Shown here in pieces: positions 24,901 through 38,900 of a stretch of 64,000 nucleotides of DNA. Below the pieces are notes generated by a model. The model worked only from the letters and a program-made list of their open reading frames with translations, made no database searches and was not told where the DNA came from. This DNA is from Euonymus europaeus (Eukaryota > Streptophyta > Magnoliopsida > Celastrales > Celastraceae), in the NCBI GenBank assembly GCA_963580455.1, contig OY756960.1, forward strand, positions 744,001 to 808,000. Reading direction: 5' to 3'. Both the position numbers and the translations under genes were made by a program. The stretch's first letter is position 1; each line of letters opens with the position of its first letter.

Positions 24901-27900
24901 TTATGAATATCTGTTGACTCCGAGTTCTGAATTCGGTGATTTTTAGCTTGATTTCACACTACTTTTCGAGCTCTACAATCCTGGCGTTTCGGATTTTGAT
25001 TTCAGAAGTCGTGCCTAGTAGGTCTCGTTTCACCTAGTTAGCCGCGAAATGTGGTTTCTTTACGTAAACGGTTTTATGAATATCCGTTGACTCCGAGTTC
25101 TGAATTCGGTGATTTTTAGCTTGATTTCACACTACTTTTTGAGCTCTACAATCCTAGCATTTCGGATTTTGATTTCAGAACTCGTGGCTAGTTGGTCTCG
25201 TTTCACCTAGTTAGCCGCGAAATGTGGTTTCTTTACGTAAACGGTTTTATGAATATCTGTTGACTCCGAGTTCTGAATTCGGTGATTTTTAGCTTGATTT
25301 CACTCTAATTTTCGAGCTCTACGATCCTGGCATTTCGGATTTTGATTTCAGAACTCGTGGCTAGTTGGTCTCGTTTCACCTAGTTAGCCGCAAAATGTGG
25401 TTTCTTTACGTAAACGGTTTTATGAATATCCGTTGACTCCGAGTTCTGAATTCGGTGATTTTTAGCTTGATTTCACACTACTTTTCGAGCTCTACGATCC
25501 TGGCATTTCGGATTTTGATTTCAGAACTCGTGGCTAGTTGGTCTCGTTTCACCTAGTTAGCCGCGAAATGTGGTTTCTTTACGTAAACGGTTTTATGAAT
25601 ATCCGTTGACTCCGAGTTCTGAATTCGGTGATTTTTAGCTTGATTACACACTACGTTTTGAGCTCTACAATCCTGGAGTTTCGGATTTTTATTTCAGAAC
25701 TCGTGGCTAGTTGGTCTCGTTTCACCTAGTTAGCCGCGAAATGTGGTTTCTTTACGTAAACGGTTTTATGAATATCCTTTGACTCCGAGTTCTGAATTCG
25801 GTGATTTTTAGCTTGATTTCACACTACTTTTCGAGCTCTACGATCCTGGCGTTTCGGATATTGATTTCAGAACTCGTGGCTAGTTGGTCTCGTTTCACCT
25901 AGTTGGCCGCGAAATGTGGTTTCTTTACGTAAACGGTTTTATGAATATCCGTTGACTCCGAGTTCTGAATTCGGTGATTTTTAGCTTGACTACATACTAC
26001 TTTTTGAGCTCTACAATCCTGGCATTTCGGATTTTGATTTCAGAACTCGTGGCTAGTAGGTCTCGTTTCACCTAGTTAGCCGCGAAATGTGTTTTCTTTA
26101 CGTAAACGGTTTTATGAATATCCGTTGACTCCGAGTTCTGAATTCGGTGATTTTTAGCTTGATTTCACACTACTTTTCGAGATCTACGATCCTGGCATTT
26201 CGGATTTTGATTTCAGAACTCGTGGCTAGTTGGTCTCGTTTCACCTAGTTAGCCGCGAAATGTGGTTTCTTTACGTAAACGGTTTTATGAATATCCATTG
26301 ACTCCGAGTTCTGAATTTGGTGATTTTTAGCTTGATTACACACTACTTTTCGAGCTCTACAATCCTGGAGTTTCGGATTTTTATTTCAGAACTCGTGGCT
26401 AGTAGGTCTCGTTTCACCTAGTTAGCCGCGAAATGTGGTTTCTTTACCTAAACGGTTTTATGAATATCCGTTGACTCCGAGTTCTGAATTCGGTGATTTT
26501 TAGCTTGATTTCACACTACTTTTCGAGCTCTACGATCCTGGCGTTTCGGATTTTGATTTCAGAAGTCGTGGCTAGTTGGTCTCGTTTCACCTAGTTAGCC
26601 GCGAAATGTGGTCTCTTTACGTAAACGGTTTTATGAATATCCATTGACTCCGAGTTCTGAATTTGGTGATTTTTAGCTTGATTACACACTACTTTTCGAG
26701 CTCTACAATCCTGGAGTTTCGGATTTTTATTTCAGAACTCGTGGCTAGTTGGTCTCGTTTCACCTAGTTAGCCGCGAAATGTGGTTTCTTTACGTAAACG
26801 GTTTTATGAATATCCGTTGACTCCGAGTTCTGAATTCGGTGATTTTTAGCTTGATTTGACACTACTTTTCGAGCTCTACGATCCTGGCATTTTGGATATT
26901 GATTTCAGAACTCGTGGCTGGTTGGTCTCGTTTCATCTAGTTAGCCGCGAAATGTGGTTTCTTTACGTAAACGGTTTTATGAATATCCGTTGACTCCGAG
27001 TTCTGAATTCGGTGATTTTTAGCTTGATTTCACACTACTTTTTGAGGTCTACAATCCTAGCATTTCGGATTTTGATTTCAAAACTCGTGGCTAGTTGGTC
27101 TCGTTTCACCTAGTTAGCCGCGAAATGTGGTTTCTTTACGTAAACGGTTTTATGAATATCTGTTGACTCCGAGTTCTGAATTCGGTGATTTTTAGCTTGA
27201 TTTCACACTACTTTTCGAGCTCTACAATCCTGGCGTTTCGGATTTTGATTTCAGAACTCGTGGCTAGTAGGTCTCGTTTCACCTAGTTAGCCGCGAAATG
27301 TGGTTTCTTTACGTAAACGGTTTTATGAATATCCGTTGACTCCGAGTTCTGAATTCGGTGATTTTTAGCTTGATTTCACACTACTTTTTGAGCTCTACAA
27401 TCCTAGCATTTCGGATTTTAATTTCAGAACTCGTGGCTAGTTGGTCTCGTTTCACCTAGTTAGCCGCGAAATGTGGTTTCTTTACGTAAACGGTTTTATG
27501 AATATCTGTTGACTCCGAGTTCTGAATTCGGTGATTTTTAGCTTGATTTCACACTACTTTTCGAGCTCTACGATCCTAGCATTTCGGATTTTGATTTCAG
27601 AACTCGTGGCTAGTTGGTCTCGTTTCACCTAGTTAGCCGCGAAATGTGGTTTCTTTACGTAAACGGTTTTATGAATATCCGTTGACTCCGAGTTCTGAAT
27701 TCGGTGATTTTTAGCTTGATTTCACACTAATTTTCGAGCTCTACGATCCTGGCATTTCGGATTTTGATTTCAGAACTCGTGGCTAGTTGGTCTCGTTTCA
27801 CCTAGTTAGCCGCGAAATGTGGTTTCTTTACGTAAACGGTTTTATGAATATCCGTTGACTCCAAGTTCTGAATTCGGTGATTTTTAGCTTGATTTCACAC

Positions 27901-28543
27901 TACTTTTCGAGCTCTACGATCCTGGCATTTCGGATTTTGATTTCTGAACTCGTGGCTAGTTGGTCTCATTTCACCTAGTTAGTCGCGAAATGTGGTTTCT
28001 TTACGTAAACGGTTTTATGAATATCCGTTGACTCCGAGTTCTGAATTCGGTGATTTTTAACTTGATTTCACACTACTTTTCGTGCTCTACAATCCTGGCG
28101 TTTCGGATTTTGATTTCAGAACTCGTGGCTAGTAGGTCTCGTTTCACCTAGTTAGCCGCGAAATGTGGTTTCTTTACGTAAACGGTTTTATGAATATCTG
28201 TTGACTCCGAGTTCTGAATTCGGTGATTTTTAGCTTGATTTCACACTACTTTTCGAGCTCTACAATCCTGGCGTTTCGGATTTTGATTTCAGAAGTCGTG
28301 CCTAGTAGGTCTCGTTTCACCTAGTTAGTCGCGAAATGTGGTTTCTTTACGTAAACGGTTTTATGAATATCCGTTGACTCCGAGTTCTGAATTCGGTGAT
28401 TTTTAGCTTGATTTCACACTACTTTTTGAGCTCTACGATCCTAGCATTTCGGATTTTGATTTCAGAACTCGTGGCTAGTTGGTCTCGTTTCACCTAGTTA
28501 GCCGCGAAATGTGGTTTCTTTACGTAAACGGTTTTATGAATAT
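21970..28543. repeat. 19-mer higher-order repeat, two tandem copies (3287 bp each)
   Basis: Monomers 128-146 (21970-25256) recur as 147-165 (25257-28543). Markers at exactly 3287 bp are acgttttgag (g at 22368, 25655), gactacatac (22701, 25988), gtgttttc, gagatctac, gtggtctc and ctccaagttc (24572, 27859). Differences are sparse: cactctaatt in monomer 147, tttcatctag near 26934, gaggtctac near 27045, and agtcgcg against agccgcg near the end. This is the longest period found in the window. Confidence 0.93.
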
Positions 28544-30100
28544 CCGTTGACTCCGAGTTCTGAATTCGGTGATTTTTAGCTTGACTACACACTACTTTTT
28601 GAGCTCTACAATCCTGGCATTTCGGATTTTGATTTCAGAACTCGTGGCTAGTAGGTCTCGTTTCACGTAGTTAGCCGCGAAATGTGTTTTCTTTACGTAA
28701 ACGGTTTTATGAATATCCGTTGACTCCGAGTTCTGAATTTGGTGATTTTTAGCTTGATTTCACACTACTTTTCGAGATCTACGATCCTGGAGTTTCGGAT
28801 TTTGATTTCAGAACTCGTGGCTAGTTGGTCTCGTTTCACCTAGTTAGCCGCGAAATGTGGTTTCTTTACGTAAACGGTTTTATGAATATCCATTGACTCC
28901 GAGTTCTGAATTTGGTGATTTTTAGCTTGATTACACACTACTTTTCGAGCTCCACAATCCTGGAGTTTCGGATTTTTATTTCAGAACTCGTGGCTAGTAG
29001 GTCTCGTTTCACCTAGTTAGCCGCGAAATGTGGTTTCTTTACCTAAACGGTTTTATGAATATCCGTTGACTCCGAGTTCTGAATTCGGTGATTTTTAGCT
29101 TGATTTTACACTACTTTTCGAGCTCTACGATCCTGGCGTTTCGGATTTTGATTTCAGAAGTCGTGGCTAGTTGGTCTCGTTTCACCTATTTAGCCGCGAA
29201 ATGTGGTTTCTTTACGTAAACGGTTTTATGAATATCCATTGACTCCGAGTTCTGAATTTGGTGATTTTTAGCTTGATTACACACTACTTTTCGAGCTCTA
29301 CAATCCTGGAGTTTCGGATTTTTATTTCAGAACTCGTGGCTAGTTGGTCTCGTTTCACCTAGTTAGCCGCGAAATGTGGTTTCTTTACGTAAACGGTTTT
29401 ATGAATATCCATTGACTCCGAGTTCTGAATTCGGTGATTTTTAGCATGATTTGACACTACTTTTCGAGCTCTACGATCCTGGCATTTTGGATATTGATTT
29501 CAGAACTCGTGGCTGGTTGGTCTCGTTTCACCTAGTTAGCCGCGAAATGTGGTTTCTTTACGTAAACGGTTTTATGAATATCCGTTGACTCCGAGTTCTG
29601 AATTCGGTGATTTTTAGCTTGATTTCACACTACTTTTTGAGCTCTACAATCCTAGCATTTCGGATTTTGATTTAAAAACTCGTGGCTAGTTGGTCTCGTT
29701 TCACCTAGTTAGCCGCGAAATGTGGTTTCTTTACTTAAACGGTTTTATGAATATCTGTTGACTCCGAGTTCTGAATTCGGTGATTTTTAGCTTGATTTCA
29801 CACTACTTTTCGAGCTCTACAATCCTGGCGTTTCGGATTTTGATTTCAGAACTCGTGGCTAGTAGGTCTCGTTTCACCTAGTTAGCCGCGAAATGTGGTT
29901 TCTTTACGTAAACGGTTTTATGAATATCCGTTGACTCCGAGTTCTGAATTCGGTGATTTTTAGCTTGATTTCACACTACTTTTTGAGCTCTACAATCCTA
30001 GCATTTCGGATTTTGATTTCAGAACTCGTGGCTAGTTGGTCTCGTTTCACCTAGTTAGCCGCGAAATGTGGTTTCTTTACGTAAACGGTTTTATGAAAAT
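28544..30100. repeat. Partial third copy of the 19-mer segment (9 monomers, 15-unit offset)
   Basis: Monomers 166-174 match monomers 151-159 at 2595 bp: the gactacac plus gtgttttc monomer, the gagatctac monomer, two ccattgac monomers alternating with ctaaacgg and gaagtcg types, the tttgacac/cattttggatattg monomer, a caaaactcg monomer and a ctgttgac monomer. Private changes include cacgtagttagcc near 28665, gagctccac near 28948 and gcatgatttgacac near 29443. The copy joins monomer 165 with four units skipped relative to a full 19-mer. Confidence 0.85.
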
Positions 30101-33100
30101 CCATTGACTCCGAGTTCTGAATTTGGTGATTTTTAGCTTGATTACACACTACTTTTCGAGCTCTACAATCCTGGAGTTTCGGATTTTTATTTCAGAACTC
30201 GTGGCTAGTTGGTCTCGTTTCACCTAGTTAGCCGCGAAATGTGGTTTCTTTACGTAAACGGTTTTATGAATATCCGTTGACTCCGAGTTCTGAATTCGGT
30301 GATTTTTAGCTTGATTTCACACTACTTTTCGAGCTCTACGATCCTGGCATTTCGGATATTGATTTCAGAACTCGTGGCTGGTTGGTCTCATTTCACCTAG
30401 TTAGCCGCGAAATGTAGTTTCTTTACGTAAACGGTTTTATGAATATCCGTTGACTCCGAGTTCTGAATTCGGTGATTTTTAGCTTGATTTCACACTACTT
30501 TTTGAGCTCTACAATTCTAGCGTTTCGGATTTTGATTTCAAAACTCGTGGCTAGTTGGTCTCGTTTCACCGAGTTAGCCGCGAAATGTGGTTTCTTTACG
30601 TAAACGGTTTTATGAATATCCGTTGACTCCGAGTTCTGAATTCGGTGATTTTTGGCTTGATTTCACACAACTTTTCGAGCTCTACGATCCTGGAGTTTCG
30701 GATTTTGATTTCAGAACTCGTTGCTAGTAGGTCTCATTTCTCCCAATTAGCCGCGAAATGTGGTTTCTTTACGTAAACGGTTTTATGAATATCCGTTGAC
30801 TTCGAGTTCTGAATTCGGTGATTTTTAGCTTGATTACACACTACTTTTCGAGCTCTACGATCCTGGAGTTTCGGATTTTGATTTCAGAACTCGTGGCTAG
30901 TGGGTCTCGTTTCACCTACTTAGCCGCGAAATGTGGTTTCTTTACGTAAACGGTTTTATGAATATCCCTTGACTCCGAGTTCTGAATTCGGTGATTTTTT
31001 GCTTGATTTCACACTACTTTTCGAGCTCTACAATCCTGGCATTTCGGATTTTGATTTCAGAACTCGTGGCTAGTTGGTCTCGTTTCACCTACTTAGCCGC
31101 GAAATGTGGTTTCTTTACGTAAACGGTTTTATGAATATCCGTTGACTCCGAGTTCTGAATTCGGTGATTTTTAGCTTGATTTCACACTAATTTTCGAGCT
31201 CTACGATCCTGGAGTTTCGGATTTTGATTTCAGAACTCGTGGCTAGTTGTTCTCGTTTCACCTAGTTAGCCGCGAAATGTGGTTTCTTTACGTAAACGGT
31301 TTTATAAATATCCGTTGACTCCGAGTTCTGAATTCGGTGATTTTTAGCTTGATTTCACACTATATTTCGAGCTCTACGATCCTGGAGTTTCGGATTTTGT
31401 TTTCAGAACTCGTGGCTAGTTGGTCTCGTTTCACCTAGTTAGCCGCGAAATGTGGTTTCTTTACGTAAACGGCTTTATGAATATCCGTTGACTCCGAGTT
31501 CTGAATTCGGTGATTTTTAGCTTGATTTCACACTACTTTTCGAGCTCTACAATCCTGGAGTTTCGGATTTTGATTTCAGAAGTCGTGGCTAGTTGGTCTC
31601 GTTTCACCTAGTTAGCCGCGAAATGTGGTTTCTTTACGTAAACGGTTTTATGAATATCCATTGACTCCGAGTTCTGAATTTGGTGATTTTTAGCTTGATT
31701 ACACACTACTTTTCGAGCTCTACAATCCTGGAGTTTCGGATTTTTATTTCAGAACTCGTGGCTAGTTGGTCTCGTTTCACCTAGTTAGCCGCGAAATGTG
31801 GTTTCTTTACGTAAACGGTTTTATGAATATCCGTTGACTCTGAGTTCTGAATTCGGTGATTTTTAGCTTGATTTGACACTACTTTTCGAGCTCTACGATC
31901 CTGGCATTTTGGATATTGATTTCAGAACTCGTGGCTGGTTGGTCTCGTTTCACCTAGTTAGCCGCGAAATGTGGTTTCTTTACGTAAACGGTTTTATGAA
32001 TATCCGTTGACTCCGAGTTCTGAATTCGGTGATTTTTAGCTTGATTTCACACTACTTTTTGAGCTCTACAATCCTAGCATTTCGGATTTTGATTTCAAAA
32101 CTCGTGGCTAGTTGGTCTCGTTTCACCTAGTTAGCCGCAAAATGTGGTTTCTTTACGTAAACGGTTTTATGAATATCTGTTGACTCCGAGTTCTGAATTC
32201 GGTGATTTTTAGCTTGATTTCACACTACTTTTCGAGCTCTACAATCCTGGCGTTTCGGATTTTGATTTCAGAACTCGTGGCTAGTAGGACTCGTTTCACC
32301 TAGTTAGCCGCGAAATGTGGTTTCTTTACGTAAACGGTTTTATGAATATCCGTTGACTCCGAGTTCTGAATTCGGTGATTTTTAGCTTGATTTCACACTA
32401 CTTTTTGAGCTCTACAATCCTAGCATTTCGGATTTTGATTTCAGAACTCGTGGCTAGTTGGTCTCGTTTCACCTAGTTAGCCGCGAAATGTGGTTTCTTT
32501 ACGTAAACGGTTTTATGAAAATCCATTGACTCCGAGTTCTGAATTTGGTGATTTTTAGCTTTATTACACACTACTTTTCGAGCTCTACAATCCTGGAGTT
32601 TCGGATTTTTATTTCAGAACTCGTGGCTAGTTGGTCTCGTTTCACCTAGTTAGCCGCGAAATGTGGTTTCTTTACGTAAACGGTTTTATGAATATCCGTT
32701 GACTCCGAGTTCTGAATTCGGTGATTTTTAGCTTGATTTCACACTACTTTTCGAGCTCTACGATCCTGGCATTTCGGATATTGATTTCAGAACTCGTGGC
32801 TGGTTGGTCTCGTTTCACCTAGTTAGCCGCGAAATGTAGTTTCTTTACGTAAACGGTTTTATGAATATCCGTTGACTCCGAGTTCTGAATTCGGTGATTT
32901 TTAGCTTGATTTCACACTACTTTTTGAGCTCTACAATCCTAGCTTTTCGGATTTTGATTTCAAAACTCGTGGCTAGTTGGTCTCGTTTCACCGAGTTAGC
33001 CGCGAAATGTGGTTTCTTTACGTAAACGGTTTTATGAATATCCGTTGACTCCGAGTTCTGAATTCGGTGATTTTTAGCTTGATTTCACACAACTTTTCGA

Positions 33101-34079
33101 GCTCTACGATCCTGGAGTTTCGGATTTTGATTTCAGAACTCGTTGTTAGTAGGTCTCATTTCTCCCAATTAGCCGCGAAATGTGGTTTCTTTACGTAAAC
33201 GGTTTTATGAATATCCGTTGACTTCGAGTTCTGAATTCGGTGATTTTTAGCTTGATTACACACTACTTTTCGAGCTCTACGATCCTGGAGTTTCGGATTT
33301 TGATTTCAGAACTCGTGGCTAGTGGGTCTCGTTTCACCTACTTAGCCGCGAAATGTGGTTTCTTTACGTAAACGGTTTTATGAATATCCCTTGACTCCGA
33401 GTTCTGAATTCGGTGATTTTTTGCTTGATTTCACACTACTTTTCGAGCTCTACAATCCTGGCATTTCGGATTTTGATTTCAGAACTCGTGGCTAGTTGGT
33501 CTCGTTTCACCTACTTAGCCGCGAAATGTGGTTTCTTTACGTAAACGGTTTTATGAATATCCGTTGACTCCGAGTTCTGAATTCGGTGATTTTTAGCTTG
33601 ATTTCACACTAATTTTCGAGCTCTACGATCCTGGAGTTTCGGATTTTGATTTCAGAACTCGTGGCTAGTTGTTCTCGTTTCACCTAGTTAGCCGCGAAAT
33701 GTGGTTTCTTTACGTAAACGGTTTTATGAATATCCGTTGACTCCGAGTTCTGAATTCGGTGATTTTTAGCTTGATTTCACACTATATTTCGAGCTCTACG
33801 ATCCTGGCGTTTCGGATTTTGTTTTCAGAACTCGTGGCTAGTTGGTCTCGTTTCACCTAGTTAGCCGCGAAATGTGGTTTCTTTACGTAAACGGCTTTAT
33901 GAATATCCGTTGACTCCGAGTTCTGAATTCGGTGATTTTTAGCTTGATTTCACACTACTTTTCGAGCTCTACAATCCTGGAGTTTCGGATTTTGATTTCA
34001 GAACTCGTGGCTAGTAGGTCTCGTTTCACCTAGTTAGCCGCGAAATGTGGTTTCTTTACGTAAACGGTTTTATGAATAT
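29236..34079. repeat. 14-mer higher-order repeat, two tandem copies (2422 bp each)
   Basis: Monomers 170-183 (29236-31657) recur as 184-197 (31658-34079). Markers 2422 bp apart are gaaaatccattg (30095, 32517), gtagtttc, tcccaatt (30741, 33163), the tgcttgattt form and tatatttcgag with ggattttgttttc. The left end overlaps the partial third 19-mer copy, showing that this expansion started inside an older block. Confidence 0.9.
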
Positions 34080-35982
34080 CTGTTGACTCCGAGTTCTGAA
34101 TTCGGAGATTTTTATCTTGATTTCACACTACTTTTCGAGCTCTACAATCCTGGCGTTTCGGATTTTGATTTCAGAACTCGTGGCTAGTTGGTCTCGTTTC
34201 ACCTAGTTAGCCGCGAAATGTGGTTTCTTTACGTAAACGGTTTTATGAATATCCGTTGACTCCGAGTTCTGAATTCGGTGATTTTTAGCTTGATTTCACA
34301 CTACTTTTTGAGCTCTACAATCCTAGCATTTCGGATTTTGATTTCAGAACTCGTGGCTAGTTGGTCTCGTTTCACCTAGTTAGCCGCGAAATGTGGTTTC
34401 TTTACGTAAACGGTTTTATGAAAATCCATTGACTCCGAGTTCTGAATTTGGTGATTTTTAGCTTGATTACACACTACTTTTCGAGCTCTACAATCCTGGA
34501 GTTTCGGATTTTTATTTCAGAACTCGTGGCTAGTTGGTCTCGTTTCACCTAGTTAGCCGCGAAATGTGGTTTCTTTACGTAAACGGTTTTATGAATATCC
34601 GTTGACTCCGAGTTCTGAATTCGGTGATTTTTAGCTTGATTTCACACTACTTTTCGAGCTCTACGATCCTGGCATTTCGGATATTGATTTCAGAACTCGT
34701 GGCTGGTTGGTCTCGTTTCACCTAGTTAGCCGCGAAATGTAGTTTCTTTACGTAAACGGTTTTATGAATATCCGTTGACTCCGAGTTCTGAATTCGGTGA
34801 TTTTTAGCTTGATTTCACACTACTTTTTGAGCTCTACAATCCTAGCTTTTCGGATTTTGATTTCAAAACTCGTGGCTAGTTGGTCTCGTTTCACCGAGTT
34901 AGCCGCGAAATGTGGTTTCTTTACGTAAACGGTTTTATGAATATCCGTTGACTCCGAGTTCTGAATTCGGTGATTTTTAGCTTGATTTCACACAACTTTT
35001 CGAGCTCTACGATCCTGGAGTTTTGGATTTTGATTTCAGAACTCGTTGCTAGTAGGTCTCATTTCTCCCAATTAGCCGCGAAATGTGGTTTCTTTACGTA
35101 AACGGTTTTATGAATATCCGTTGACTTCGAGTTCTGAATTCGGTGATTTTTAGCTTGATTTCACACTACTTTTCGAGCTCTACGATCCTGGAGTTTCGGA
35201 TTTTGATTTCAGAACTCGTGGCTAGTGGGTCTCGTTTCACCTACTTAGCCGCGAAATGTGGTTTCTTTACGTAAACGGTTTTATGAATATCCCTTGACTC
35301 CGAGTTCTGAATTCGGTGATTTTTTGCTTGATTTCACACTACTTTTCGAGCTCTACAATCCTGGCATTTCGGATTTTGATTTCAGAACTCGTGGCTAGTT
35401 GGTCTCGTTTCACCTACTTAGCCGCGAAATGTGGTTTCTTTACGTAAACGGTTTTATGAATATCCGTTGACTCCGAGTTCTGAATTCGGTGATTTTTTGC
35501 TTGATTTCACACTAATTTTCGAGCTCTACGATCCTGGAGTTTCGGATTTTGATTTCAGAACTCGTGGCTAGTTGTTCTCGTTTCACCTAGTTAGCCGCGA
35601 AATGTGGTTTCTTTACGTAAACGGTTTTATGAATATCCGTTGACTCCGAGTTCTGAATTCGGTGATTTTTAGCTTGATTTCACACTATATTTCGAGCTCT
35701 ACGATCCTGGCGTTTCGGATTTTGTTTTCAGAACTCGTGGCTAGTTGGTCTCGTTTCACCTAGTTAGCCGCGAAATGTGGTTTCTTTACGTAAACGGCTT
35801 TATGAATATCCGTTGACTCCGAGTTCTGAATTCGGTGATTTTTAGCTTGATTTCACACTACTTTTCGAGCTCTACAATCCTGGAGTTTCGGATTTTGATT
35901 TCAGAACTCGTGGCTAGTAGGTCTCGTTTCACCTAGTTAGCCGCGAAATGTGGTTTCTTTACGTAAACGGTTTTATGAATAT
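34080..35982. repeat. Third copy of the 14-mer family shortened to 11 monomers
   Basis: Monomers 198-208 match monomers 187-197 at 1903 bp (11 units): gaaaatccattg at 32517 and 34420, tcccaatt at 33163 and 35066, and the tatatttcgag and ggctttatg units also repeat. Three monomers of the full 14-mer are missing at the junction. Monomer 198 carries cggagattttt and atcttg, so it is itself a diverged junction unit. Confidence 0.85.
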
Positions 35983-38900
35983 CCGTTGACTCCGAGTTCT
36001 GAATTCGGTGATTTTTAGCTTGATTTCACACTACTTTTCGAGCTCTACGATCCTGGAGTTTCGGATTTTGATTTCAGAACTCGTTACTAGTAGGTCTCAT
36101 TTCTCCCAATTAGCCGCGAAATGTGGTTTCTTTACGTAAACGGTTTTATGAATATCCGTTGACTCCGAGTTCTGAATTCGGTGATTTTTAGCTTGATTTC
36201 ACACTACTTTTCGAGCTCTACAATCCTGGCGTTTCGGATTTTGATTTCAGAACTCCTGGCTAGTTGGTCTCGTTTCACCTAGTTAGCCGCGAAATGTGGT
36301 TTCTTTACGTAAACGGTTTTATGAATATCCGTTGACTCCGAGTTCTGAATTCGGTGATTTTTAGCTTGATTTCACACTACTTTTCGAGCTCTACAATCTT
36401 GGCGTTTCGGATTTTGATTTCAGAACTCGTGGCTAGTAGGTTTCGTTTCACCTATTTAGCCGCGAAATGTGGTTTCTTTACGTAAACGGTTTTATGAATA
36501 TCCGTTGACTCCGAGTTTTGAATTCGGTGATTTTTAGCTTGATTTCACACTACTTTACGAGCTCTACAATCCTGGCGTTTCGGATTTTGATTTCAGAACT
36601 CGTGGCTAGTAGGTCTCGTTTCACCTAGTTAGCCGCGAAATGTGGTTTCTTTACGTAAACGGTTTTATGAATATCCGTTGACTCCGAGTTCTGAATTCGG
36701 TGATTTTTAGCTTGATTTCACACTACTTTTTGAGCTCTACGATCCTGGCATTTCGGATATTGATTTCAGAACTCGTGGCTAGTTGGTCTCGTTTCACCTA
36801 GTTAGCCGCGAAATGTGGTTTCTTTACGTAAACGGTTTTATGAATATCCATTGACTCCGAGTTCTGAATTCGGTGATTTTTAGCTTGATTTCACACTACT
36901 TTTTGAGCTCTACAATCCTAGCGTTTCGGATTTTGATTTCAAAACTCGTGGCTAGTTGGTCTCGTTTCACCGAGTTAGCCGCGAAATGTGGTTTCTTTAC
37001 GTAAACGGTTTTATGAATATCCGTTGACTCCGAGTTCTGAATTCGGTGATTTTTAGCTTGATTTCACACAACTTTTCGAGCTCTACGATCCTGGAGTTTC
37101 GGATTTTGATTTCAGAACTCGTTGCTAGTAGGTCTCATTTCACCGAGTTAGCCGCGAAATGTGGTTTCTTTACGTAAACGGTTTTATGAATATCCGTTGA
37201 CTCCGAGTTCTGAATTCGGTGATTTTTAGCTTGATTTCACACTAATTTTCGAGCTCTACGATCCTGGAGTTTCGGATTTTGATTTCAGAACTCGTGGCTA
37301 GTTGTTCTCGTTTCACCTAGTTAGCCGCGAAATGTGGTTTCTTTACGTAAACGGTTTTATAAATATCCGTTGACTCCGAGTTCTGAATTCGGTGATTTTT
37401 AGCTTGATTTCACACTATATTTCGAGCTCTACGATCCTGGCGTTTCGGATTTTGTTTTCAGAACTCGTGGCTAGTTGGTCTCGTTTCACCTAGTTAGCCG
37501 CGAAATGTGGTTTCTTTACGTAAACGGCTTTATGAATATCCGTTGACTCCGAGTTCTGAATTCGGTGATTTTTAGCTTGATTTCACACAACTTTTCGAGC
37601 TCTACGATCCTGGAGTTTCGGATTTTGATTTCAGAACTCGTTGCTAGTAGGTCTCATTTCTCCCAATTAGCCGCGAAATGTGGTTTCTTTACGTAAACGG
37701 TTTTATGAATATCCGTTGACTTCGAGTTCTGAATTCGGTGATTTTTAGCTTGATTTCACACTACTTTTCGAGCTCTACGATCCTGGAGTTTCGGATTTTG
37801 ATTTCAGAACTCGTGGCTAGTGGGTCTCGTTTCACCTACTTAGCCGCGAAATGTGGTTTCTTTACGTAAACGGTTTTATGAATATCCCTTGACTCCGAGT
37901 TCTGAATTCGGTGATTTTTTGCTTGATTTCACACTACTTTTCGAGCTCTACAATCCTGGCATTTCGGATTTTGATTTCAGAACTCGTGGCTAGTTGGTCT
38001 CGTTTCACCTACTTAGCCGCGAAATGTGGTTTCTTTACGTAAACGGTTTTATGAATATCCGTTGACTCCGAGTTCTGAATTCGGTGATTTTTTGCTTGAT
38101 TTCACACTAATTTTCGAGCTCTACGATCCTGGAGTTTCGGATTTTGATTTCAGAACTCGTGGCTAGTTGTTCTCGTTTCACCTAGTTAGCCGCGAAATGT
38201 GGTTTCTTTACGTAAACGGTTTTATGAATATCCGTTGACTCCGAGTTCTGAATTCGGTGATTTTTAGCTTGATTTCACACTATATTTCGAGCTCTACGAT
38301 CCTGGCGTTTCGGATTTTGTTTTCAGAACTCGTGGCTAGTTGGTCTCGTTTCACCTAGTTAGCCGCGAAATGTGGTTTCTTTACGTAAACGGCTTTATGA
38401 ATATCCGTTGACTCCGAGTTCTGAATTCGGTGATTTTTAGCTTGATTTCACACTACTTTTCGAGCTCTACAATCCTGGAGTTTCGGATTTTGATTTCAGA
38501 ACTCGTGGCTAGTAGGTCTCGTTTCACCTAGTTAGCCGCGAAATGTGGTTTCTTTACGTAAACGGTTTTATGAATATCCGTTGACTCCGAGTTCTGAATT
38601 CGGTGATTTTTAGCTTGATTTCACACTACTTTTCGAGCTCTACGATCCTGGAGTTTCGGATTTTGATTTCAGAACTCGTTACTAGTAGGTCTCATTTCTC
38701 CCAATTAGCCGCGAAATGTGGTTTCTTTACGTAAACGGTTTTATGAATATCCGTTGACTCCGAGTTCTGAATTCGGTGATTTTTAGCTTGATTTCACACT
38801 ACTTTTCGAGCTCTACAATCCTGGCGTTTCGGATTTTGATTTCAGAACTCCTGGCTAGTTGGTCTCGTTTCACCTAGTTAGCCGCGAAATGTGGTTTCTT

